From Sphingomonadales bacterium (GTDB taxonomy: Bacteria > Pseudomonadota > Alphaproteobacteria > Sphingomonadales > Sphingomonadaceae), in NCBI GenBank assembly GCA_025360285.1, contig JANYCM010000402.1, positions 1-7,158 of the forward strand: a DNA stretch of 7,158 bases, in the 5' to 3' direction. Positions within the stretch are counted from its first letter, which is position 1. Each line of letters opens with the position of its first letter. The notes below the pieces were generated by a model. The model saw only the letters and a program-made list of their open reading frames with translations. It had not been told where the DNA came from and did no database searches. Shown in pieces: positions 1-5,241 of the stretch. A program made the position numbers and the translations under genes.

Positions 1-137
1 ACGCGATAGCTCATCATCTTGTTCGATTGTTTGCCGCTGATATCCTTGCCACGCGCCATGATGATGATGCCGCGCGCCAGCACGCCCAGTGTGGCCAGGG
101 CGGCCAGCACCATCAGGATGATCAGCAGTGCCTGGAT
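1..137 (-). CDS. HIG1-domain small membrane protein, N-terminal part (runs off the left edge)
   Basis: Forty-five codons are visible before the window ends. They read as a hydrophobic helix (LLIILMVLAALATLGVLA), a short basic hinge (RGIIIMARGKD), then a polar stretch ending SNKMMSYR. This order (TM1, ARGKD-like hinge, SNK-MRYR-like motif before TM2) is what I know from the HIG1 / 'hypoxia induced protein conserved region' twin-transmembrane proteins of sphingomonads, usually 60 to 70 residues. TM2 would lie beyond the edge. In mitochondria HIG1 proteins associate with respiratory supercomplexes; the bacterial role is unclear. The start is odd. The frame is open back to a stop at 204-206 but has no ATG, GTG or TTG before the ATG at 111-113, which would cut into TM1. 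By alignment from memory the start should fall near the ATC at 135-137, and an AAAGGAA lies at 151-157. I give 137 as the likely N-terminus, not a proven start. It is probably a host gene flanking the prophage. Confidence 0.68.
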   Translation of the reverse strand, partial: MQALLIILMVLAALATLGVLARGIIIMARGKDISGKQSNKMMSYR

Positions 138-274
138 CGACCTGGGTGCGTTCCTTTGCCGGGTTGGACGGCGCGAATTTGGGGCCGCTGGCCGATATTG
201 CCGTTATTTACGCCAGATGGGGGGCTTGGCCCAGTATGTTAAGTCGTCATGGCGTCGCGGGGGGGTGGGGGCTT

Positions 275-307
275 CAAGAAAGGCAGAAGCGCGGGCAAAG
301 CCCGCGC
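275..307 (-). terminator. Candidate intrinsic terminator for leftward transcription
   Basis: GCGCGGGC (289-296) and GCCCGCGC (300-307) form a perfect 8-bp GC stem closed by a 3-base loop. Read on the minus strand, the stem is followed by TTCTGCCTTTCTT, a broken T-rich tract. On the plus strand nothing T-rich follows, so the signal is directional. It lies about 145 bases past the methylase stop, a suitable place to end the prophage late transcript before the host gene. The imperfect T tract keeps confidence moderate. Confidence 0.5.
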
Positions 308-387
308 CGTCGGACGGGCCGATGAAGCCGGCCAAGACTGATTGGAGTTTGGGACAAGACACATTGGAGAACTTTTGATGGGGGGCG

Positions 388-431
388 CGGCACCGCTGTG
401 GCAATAGCGACACAACCCGGCACCGCGCAAT
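388..431. repeat. Short direct repeat CGGCACCGC(tgtg)GCAAT
   Basis: CGGCACCGC occurs at 388-396 and again at 418-426, exactly 30 bases apart. Both copies are followed by GCAAT, after a tgtg insertion in the first copy and directly in the second. The surrounding G run (380-385) and C run (433-439) also face each other, so the region can fold into an imperfect hairpin. It lies just past the methylase stop, in the presumed junction. It could be a chance repeat or a protein-binding pair; the sequence alone does not decide. Confidence 0.35.
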
Positions 432-444
432 GCCCCCCCTGGCC

Positions 445-470
445 AGTTGATCAGCGGGTGATGATCAACT
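445..470. repeat. 9-bp inverted repeat with two GATC sites across the dam stop codon
   Basis: AGTTGATCA (445-453) and TGATCAACT (462-470) are perfect inverted arms around an 8-base spacer. Each arm contains one GATC (449-452 and 463-466). The repeat covers the last codons and the TGA stop of the methylase gene. No T tract follows on the minus strand, so it is a poor intrinsic terminator. CTGGCCAG (439-446), a second small palindrome, abuts it. Confidence 0.75.
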
Positions 471-1248
471 CCTTTGCTGGCGTCACGCCGCCGCTGACCC
501 GATAGTTCACATCCACCGGCTCCAGGGCGAAGGCCCCGAAGATGCGGCGTACCTCCGGGCGGTCATTTATCGTCATCACGAACGGCCCCTTAGCGGCCTC
601 TAAGACGCCGCTCAGAGCCTCGAAATCGGCCTGTGAGAAGACGCCTGGCCCATAGTCGCCCTCGCAGCCGAAATAGGGCGGGTCGAGAAAGAAGAGCGTC
701 TCTGGGGTGTCATAGCGCCGGATGAAGTCGGCATAGGGCAGCCGCTCGATGACAACGCCGGTCAGGCGATCGTGCACCTCCTCCAGCATGGGCACCAATT
801 TGGTCAGGTCAAAGCGGCTGGGGTTGGTTTTGGTGACGCCAAAGCCGCGCCCGGCGACCTTGCCGCCAAAGGCTTGGCGCTGGAGGTAAAGGAAGCGGGC
901 GGCACGCTCGAGGTCGGTTTGCGTATCAGGATCGACGCTCATCAGCCGTTCGAACTCGGTGCGCGAAGACAGCTGCCAGCGGATCATGTCCAGGAAGGCC
1001 TGGTAATGCCGTTGCAAGACCCGGAACAGGGTCGTCACATCCTGCGAGATATCGTTGATGACTTCGACCTTGGGTCGCCGATCGCGCCGCAGAAAGACGC
1101 CGCCCATGCCGACAAAGGGCTCGGCATAAAGGCTGTGTGGCATCCGACCGATGCGTTCGACCAGCAGCCGGGACAAGTTGCGCTTGCCGCCGATGTAAGG
1201 CGCGATCGGCCGAACCGGCGTGCAAGGATAAAGGGGACTCGACTCCAT
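451..1248 (-). CDS. D12-class (Dam-like) adenine-N6 DNA methyltransferase
   Basis: Transfers a methyl group from S-adenosylmethionine to adenine N6 in DNA. From the ATG at 1248 the protein has 265 residues, normal for the D12/Dam family. Motifs are in the alpha-class order: motif X PYIGGKRNL (17-25), the SAM-binding FVGMGG (45-50), the acidic VINDIS (63-68), and the catalytic DPPY (189-192) followed by F. The C-terminus TPAKELIITR fits the family's usual end. The target-recognition region lies between about 75 and 180. All catalytic residues are present, so it should be active; GATC is the likely but unproven target. A GTG at 1275 would add nine residues but has no ribosome binding site. The ATG at 1248 has CAGGT (1256-1260) at suitable spacing, and only it keeps the extra Gln-rich leader out. 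It lies downstream of the tail genes on the same strand. Phage-borne orphan methylases often protect phage DNA from host restriction; no partner endonuclease is visible here. Confidence 0.93.
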   Translation of the reverse strand: MESSPLYPCTPVRPIAPYIGGKRNLSRLLVERIGRMPHSLYAEPFVGMGGVFLRRDRRPKVEVINDISQDVTTLFRVLQRHYQAFLDMIRWQLSSRTEFERLMSVDPDTQTDLERAARFLYLQRQAFGGKVAGRGFGVTKTNPSRFDLTKLVPMLEEVHDRLTGVVIERLPYADFIRRYDTPETLFFLDPPYFGCEGDYGPGVFSQADFEALSGVLEAAKGPFVMTINDRPEVRRIFGAFALEPVDVNYRVSGGVTPAKELIITR

Positions 1249-1389
1249 TTGATTGACCTGCTGGATTGTCCTCACCGGTGCGCCCGGTGCGGGGACTGAA
1301 GCCGGCGCGCGCCGGCCGAGGTGAGGGTTGCTGCCCTCGGTTTGGGGCGCGCCAACGTCCCATCCCCCCGCTTTTTTGGGCGGCGGAAA
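1249..1389. promoter_or_regulatory. Palindrome-rich spacer upstream of the methylase gene
   Basis: This is the only real gap among the phage genes. It holds a perfect 16-bp palindrome GCCGGCGCGCGCCGGC (1301-1316), the 8-bp palindrome CACCGGTG (1273-1280), and two mutually exclusive hairpins: CCGAGG (1316-1321) with CCTCGG (1335-1340), or GAGGG (1323-1327) with CCCTC (1334-1338). No good -10/-35 pair is visible on the minus strand, and neither hairpin is followed by a T tract. The structures could act as an operator, an attenuator or an mRNA processing point between tail genes and methylase, or may just reflect extreme GC. Confidence 0.35.
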
Positions 1390-2226
1390 TCACACCAGCT
1401 CGCGGGCGAGCAGGTTTATCCTTTGCTTGTCGAGCTGGAGGCGCTCGTTGAAATCGGTGCTCTCGAGCAGCGCCCAGTGCATGCCTTCGGCCTGGGCGGT
1501 GGCGGCGGCCGGGTCTTCGATCAGCAGCAGCGGATCATCCTCGCCGACTTCCAGCAGGATCGACCACAACTGGCGCATTTCGGCCTCGGACAGGTTCGAC
1601 CAGGTGGCGCGCCAGACCGGCACGCGGCCGCCGCGTTCGACGTGCGTTTCGCCGCCCGGCAGCGTGCGGCGGATGCCTTGCCCTTCGACCTTGCGGCCGC
1701 TGCCCAGCTCGAAATTCCACGTCGGTGCCAGGCGCTGCCCGATGACCGGCACGCCGATGCGGATCAGCTGCTCGGCGTTGGCGGCGCGGGTGTCGTTGAG
1801 GAAGATGGTGATGTAGCGGCGGCTGATCGGCGTGGCCGTCGTCCACAGGCCAAAGCGGCGGTTTTCGCGCGTTGCCGGGGCCATGCCGAGGGCGGTGGTG
1901 GCGACGATTTCATTGGCACCGGCGAGGGTGAAACCGCCATCGCTGGCCGGGCCGGCGAGCAGCCGCCAGGTGCCCGCCGCCAGCGACAGGTTGGTGAACA
2001 GCGCCGCAATGGTATCGATCGCCGTGTCGGCGCCCAGATCGATGTTGATCTGCATCGAAAAGCCGGAGCCGCTGGTCGCCACCGCCGTCTGCGCCACCAC
2101 CTTGGGCTGCACGTCGGCGAGCGCGCTGATCGGGAACGCTGCGTCCATGCCAAAGGTCGTACCGGTACCCGCCGTGATCATGGCGGCCGACAGCGGGATG
2201 GGGCGCACGATAAGGCCGTTGCTCAT
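1390..2226 (-). CDS. Phage tail protein with discoidin-like N-terminal half
   Basis: 278 residues from an ATG that overlaps the previous stop as ATGA (2223-2226). The frame is open further upstream, but that part is the shadow of the preceding gene. Residues about 40-160 read like a discoidin / F5-8 type C jelly-roll: a strand pair ending INIDLGADTAIDTIAAL, then NLSLAAGTWRLLAG, and later SRRYITIFLND. Residues about 170-278 form a second domain with RVPVWRATWSNLSEAEM, LWSILLEVGEDDPLLLIEDP and a C-terminal KQRINLLARELV. I know this two-part layout from prophage tail proteins of proteobacteria, where the jelly-roll is presumed to bind carbohydrate or help assemble the tail tip. No signal peptide or membrane segment is present. 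It is the last gene of the coupled tail unit, followed by the spacer before the methylase. Exact position in the virion is inference. Confidence 0.72.
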   Translation of the reverse strand: MSNGLIVRPIPLSAAMITAGTGTTFGMDAAFPISALADVQPKVVAQTAVATSGSGFSMQINIDLGADTAIDTIAALFTNLSLAAGTWRLLAGPASDGGFTLAGANEIVATTALGMAPATRENRRFGLWTTATPISRRYITIFLNDTRAANAEQLIRIGVPVIGQRLAPTWNFELGSGRKVEGQGIRRTLPGGETHVERGGRVPVWRATWSNLSEAEMRQLWSILLEVGEDDPLLLIEDPAAATAQAEGMHWALLESTDFNERLQLDKQRINLLARELV

Positions 2227-2621
2227 AGCCGGATCAGCCCTTCGATGAGGGTGAAGCCCTCGGCCAGGCTGGGGCGGGCCTTGGTCACCAGAATGTCCAC
2301 CGTGGCGCCGCCGCCGAACCAGGTGCCGGCCGGGAAGACGCCGGCCGGGTTGGGGATCGTATAATCGACGCGCACAACCTGGCCTTCGAGATCGAAATAA
2401 ACGCCCTCGATCGAGACCTGATCGATGGCCATGACATTGCCGAACAGCGCCAGTTGCCGCGCCGCCTCGGCGGTCGCGTCGGCCTTGTCGATCAGCGCCG
2501 ATGACTGCGCCGTGTCGCCGGCCGCATCGCCCCAGCGCGCCAGCAGGGTGGCGCTGACCGCCGTTTCGCTGCGCTCGGCGCTCTTGAGGAATTCGGCGCG
2601 GGTGGTGGTGGCGGCCGTCAT
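2223..2621 (-). CDS. Unknown small tail-module protein
   Basis: 132 residues. The start is the ATG at 2621, chosen because it overlaps the previous stop as ATGA (2618-2621) like every other junction here; a TTG at 2636 would add five residues and is unlikely. Residues 1-60 are Ala/Thr/Glu-rich and probably helical (RAEFLKSAERSETAVSATLL, then a run of ALIDKADATAEAARQLALFG). Residues 65-132 look like beta structure (IDQVSIEGVYFDLEGQVVRV, then AGTWFGGGATVDILVTKAR). No Cys, no signal peptide, no membrane segment. I do not recognise the family. Position between the hub and the discoidin-like protein, with strict coupling, points to a structural or assembly role in the tail tip. A connector or minor tail protein is the simplest guess. 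Confidence 0.75.
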   Translation of the reverse strand: MTAATTTRAEFLKSAERSETAVSATLLARWGDAAGDTAQSSALIDKADATAEAARQLALFGNVMAIDQVSIEGVYFDLEGQVVRVDYTIPNPAGVFPAGTWFGGGATVDILVTKARPSLAEGFTLIEGLIRL

Positions 2622-2824
2622 GCTTCGCGCGCCCAACGGGTGCGGTCACCGTCGCAAGCCCAGTCCGTGCCGCGCACTGCCACCTGGGCCGAATCGAGCG
2701 GCGCGACGGTGAAGCCCGGCCGCCATTGGCTGCATGCCGGGCAGCGTACCTCGACCACACCGGCCATGCGTTCGCGGGTTTCCAGATCGGGCCGCTCGGC
2801 CTCGGGAAGCGCCAGATAATTCAT
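2618..2824 (-). CDS. 68-residue unknown protein with a CxxC knuckle
   Basis: The ATG at 2824 overlaps the hub stop as ATGA (2821-2824), and its own TGA overlaps the next ATG, so the frame is well supported despite its size. The first 20 residues are charged (PEAERPDLETRERMAG), followed by EVRCPAC (Cys28 and Cys31) and SQWRPGF, then WACDGD (Cys57, Asp60). The spacing resembles a minimal zinc ribbon in which the second knuckle is CxxD rather than CxxC; metal binding is inference. No hydrophobic segment is present. The gene lies inside a tail operon, so a small tail-tip component or assembly factor is likelier than a transcription factor, but I cannot name the family. Confidence 0.75.
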   Translation of the reverse strand: MNYLALPEAERPDLETRERMAGVVEVRCPACSQWRPGFTVAPLDSAQVAVRGTDWACDGDRTRWAREA

Positions 2825-5241
2825 AGGAAAGCCTGCCAGGGAATCGAGGACGCGCCGCTAGGCGTCAGGCTGGTTTCGACAACGGTGCCGAGGCTGTATT
2901 TGACCGAGGTAAAGCCGGTCAGGCTCGTGCCGCTGCCCTCGACATAGACAGCCGCCAGCCCGAATTCATTGCCGGCGCCAAAGTCCACCGTGCCCGGCGT
3001 CGCGGTCAGTTCATAGGTGCCGGAGGCCGCGTAACTGCCGCGCGCCACCTCCACCCAGGAGCCGCCGATCTTGGCATAGGCTGCCACTTCGATCTGGCCG
3101 GGATCGACGCCGCCGACAAGGCCTACAGTGACCGGGAATCGGTAGATGAATTTGCCATCAAAGGGCGCGCCGCTGTTCGTGCGATTGATGACGCGGGCCG
3201 GCTCGCCGCCGCTGCCGGCCGCGCTGCTGCTATCGGTGATGACGCTGCCAACCGTCACGGTCTGGCTTTTGGCCTTCATCGTGAAGCCGCTGGTGGTCAG
3301 GCCGACGGCGGTGATGGCGATGTTCTGGCCGGCGCTTGCGGCATTGCCACCGGGCAGGAAAAACACCTTGGGGACGCCGGGCAGCGTCGTCGTGAATGTA
3401 ATCGTGTCGCCGTCGCGCGCCTCGCCGCTGGCGACGATGCGGGCATAGCTGTTGCCGTCGCTGGCAACGAAACTGTCGGTGGCCTGGCCGCTGGTCGGGG
3501 TGAGCCGCGACACGATCGGCTGGTCGGCCGTGACGTCGGCCGCGGGCGCCGTATAGCCGATGCGCAGCGGGCCGATTTGCACCCGGCCGGCGTTGCCGGA
3601 CATTACGCCGGCAGCCACCTTCATCGACCCCGCATTGCCGCTCGTGATGCCGCTGACGGTGAAATATTGCCAGACATTGGCGGCGGCCGGCACGATCTGG
3701 ATGGCGCCGCCGACGGGCCCGATGCCGCCGCCGGTCAGCGCATCAAATTCGTCGGCCTTCAGCGCCAGCGCGGTCAGCGCGCCAGTGCGCATCACCGGCA
3801 CCGTTATCCAGACCTTGCGCCCGCCCAGGATCGGCGAGACAGGCCATTGCCAATCGCCCGATCCGGTGCCGGCGGCGGTCGTTTCCAGCACCCAGGCGGC
3901 CGGCGGATTATTGATGCCGGCGACGCGGGCAAAGGCCAGCCCGGCGTTGTTATACCCGGTCTGGTCAACGATCAGCGACGAATTGACCTGCAAATTATCG
4001 CCCGTGGTCGCGCCCGATTCGGCGGGCTTCAGCGCGTCGACCGGTGTGCCATCCGAATAGGCAACATCGCCGGCCAGGATGATGCCGGCAATCTCGCTTT
4101 CGGCATGCACCCGGTTGTTGCGGGCATAGCCGATGGCGCGCTTGGCGGTGGGCAGCACGGTGGACAGCCGCGACGGCGCACCGCGCCGATGCGCCGGCAC
4201 CTTCAACACCGGCGTGCCCCAGGCGAGGCGGATCAGGTCGATCGTGCCGGCGCTGTTCAGTCGCCAGATCACGCCAATGCCGGCGAGCAGCCGGTCGAGC
4301 GCCGCCGCCGTCGTGGATTCATCGTCGATATAAAGCCCGCAGTCGCCGGCCTGCAGGGCATTCAGCGCCGCCACCGTGCCCGTCGTGAACGCCGGCCCGG
4401 TGCGGCTGGCGACGATCGCGGCGGCAATATCGGCGGCCTTGGTGGCACCGAAGGTGGCGTCGGCGGTGATGGGGAAGTTTGGCGGCGTCCAGGGCCGGGC
4501 GAGGAACAGCCCGCCGGCGTCGAGGCAATAATCCACCGCGCCGCGCGCCGGCACATTGGCCTGCAAGGCGGCGAGGCTGGCGCGCGCCACGCCCAGGGTG
4601 AAGGCCGCGCCGCCGTCATAGATGCCCGCCACGGCGGTGGCCGGCCGGCCGGCGAACAGCCAGATGCCATAGGTGCGATCGACCAGAGTGCCCGGCAGCG
4701 ACAGGTTGCGACCCCAGGCCATCGGCACGATTGCATCGGCCGCGCGATCCTTGGTGGCGTCGGCGCTGTCGAGCAGCGTGACGCCGCTGCTGCCCCATTT
4801 GGTCAGGACGAGCGGCCGGCGCAGCGGCTCGCCGGCATCGAACAGCTTGACCTTGCCTTGGGCATCGCTGGCCGCGATATCGCTGGCAAAGCCGCTCCAC
4901 ACCGTCGTGAACGCGCCATCGGCCGGGCGCGTGCTGCCGGCACCCCAAAGCGCCATCTTGATCATCACCGCAGCCTTGGACCAGACCAGGCCGGCGAGGC
5001 TGCGGGTGCGGGCATTCAGCGCAAAGCTCAATTCCCCCACCTGCGGCGTCGGCGCCGCGGCGAATTGCTGGCCATCGAAACCGATGCTGCTCTCCAGTGA
5101 GGGCGGCGCGACGATGACCGGCTCCCATTGCACGGCCAGGTGATTGGCCGGGCCAAGCACCTTGTGCGCCAGGCGCGCGGTCACGTCGCTGCCATCGGCC
5201 GGCCGGCGCGGGGTGCATTCGATGAGCAGCGTGCGGCTCAT
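2821..5241 (-). CDS. Tail-tip hub / receptor-binding protein, multidomain
   Basis: 806 residues, starting at the ATG that overlaps the tape measure stop (ATGA, 5238-5241). Residues 1 to about 400 look like a baseplate-hub body: many beta strands, GFDGQQF at 54-60, then the strand-rich SFALNARTRSLAGLVWSKA. An internal alpha/beta stretch follows (AALDRLLAGIGVIWRLNSAG at 313-332). About 415-565 resembles a CBM-type jelly-roll (NLQVNSSLIVDQTGYNNAG, KVWITVPVMRTGALTALAL, WQYFTVSGI, RVQIGPLRIGY). About 590-670 is a separate beta module (DTITFTTTLPGVPKVFFLPG, then GLTTSGFTMKAKS) with the look of a lectin-like fibre domain. About 690-806 is a further Gly/Ser/Thr-rich beta module (FIYRFPVTVGLVGGVDPGQ, GSWVEVARGSY). 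No catalytic hydrolase motif, signal peptide or membrane helix is seen. Next to the tape measure, such a protein should close the tail tube and bind the cell surface. Hub role is likely; module names are inferred from pattern, not a search. Confidence 0.75.
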   Translation of the reverse strand: MSRTLLIECTPRRPADGSDVTARLAHKVLGPANHLAVQWEPVIVAPPSLESSIGFDGQQFAAAPTPQVGELSFALNARTRSLAGLVWSKAAVMIKMALWGAGSTRPADGAFTTVWSGFASDIAASDAQGKVKLFDAGEPLRRPLVLTKWGSSGVTLLDSADATKDRAADAIVPMAWGRNLSLPGTLVDRTYGIWLFAGRPATAVAGIYDGGAAFTLGVARASLAALQANVPARGAVDYCLDAGGLFLARPWTPPNFPITADATFGATKAADIAAAIVASRTGPAFTTGTVAALNALQAGDCGLYIDDESTTAAALDRLLAGIGVIWRLNSAGTIDLIRLAWGTPVLKVPAHRRGAPSRLSTVLPTAKRAIGYARNNRVHAESEIAGIILAGDVAYSDGTPVDALKPAESGATTGDNLQVNSSLIVDQTGYNNAGLAFARVAGINNPPAAWVLETTAAGTGSGDWQWPVSPILGGRKVWITVPVMRTGALTALALKADEFDALTGGGIGPVGGAIQIVPAAANVWQYFTVSGITSGNAGSMKVAAGVMSGNAGRVQIGPLRIGYTAPAADVTADQPIVSRLTPTSGQATDSFVASDGNSYARIVASGEARDGDTITFTTTLPGVPKVFFLPGGNAASAGQNIAITAVGLTTSGFTMKAKSQTVTVGSVITDSSSAAGSGGEPARVINRTNSGAPFDGKFIYRFPVTVGLVGGVDPGQIEVAAYAKIGGSWVEVARGSYAASGTYELTATPGTVDFGAGNEFGLAAVYVEGSGTSLTGFTSVKYSLGTVVETSLTPSGASSIPWQAFL

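Larger units (their letters stand above)
138..450. other. Gene-free stretch between prophage dam and host gene; expected phage/host junction
   Basis: About 310 bases separate the methylase stop from the flanking chromosomal gene. Short ORFs occur on both strands, but they have low-complexity Arg/Pro/Ser-rich translations, no good ribosome binding sites, and overlap one another, so I regard them as chance. The stretch holds a strong hairpin (289-307), a 9-base direct repeat (388-396 and 418-426), runs of G at 259-271 and 380-385, and an AT-richer patch at 195-210. That patch, read leftward as TAAATA, might be a -10 for the HIG1 gene, though no matching -35 is convincing. I see no tRNA: no TTCGA-type T-loop and no acceptor-stem pairing. 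If the phage is integrated here, its att core should lie in this stretch, but it cannot be identified without the other prophage end. Confidence 0.5.

Noticed and set aside
19..378. 119-codon open frame on the plus strand
   Set aside because: Overlaps the HIG1-domain gene and the terminator hairpin; its translation is Ser/Arg/Met-rich, has no domain and no ribosome binding site.
204..413. 69-codon open frame on the minus strand
   Set aside because: Runs through the candidate terminator, has a Pro/Arg-rich unrecognisable product and no good ribosome binding site; likely chance.
138..450. tRNA gene or tRNA-derived att site
   Set aside because: No T-loop signature and no acceptor-stem pairing on either strand; TTCTCCA on the minus strand near 366-372 lacks a T-arm.
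1249..1275. GTG at 1275 as start of the methylase
   Set aside because: No ribosome binding site precedes it, whereas the ATG at 1248 has CAGGT at suitable spacing; still possible.
1361..1389. Intrinsic terminator at the end of the tail genes
   Set aside because: The A/T run at 1372-1377 sits inside, not after, a weak 4-bp stem on the minus strand, so it does not fit a terminator.
1321..2364. 347-codon open frame on the plus strand
   Set aside because: Antisense to the 278-residue tail protein; Arg/Gly/Ala/His-rich translation and no domain, consistent with a mirror frame.
2622..2636. TTG at 2636 as start of the 132-residue protein
   Set aside because: The ATG at 2621 gives the same ATGA overlap as the other three junctions and is the better start.
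3577..5100. 507-codon open frame on the plus strand
   Set aside because: Lies wholly antisense to the hub gene; translation is Arg/Gly/Ala/His-rich low-complexity, the usual shadow frame in GC-rich DNA, with no recognisable domain.
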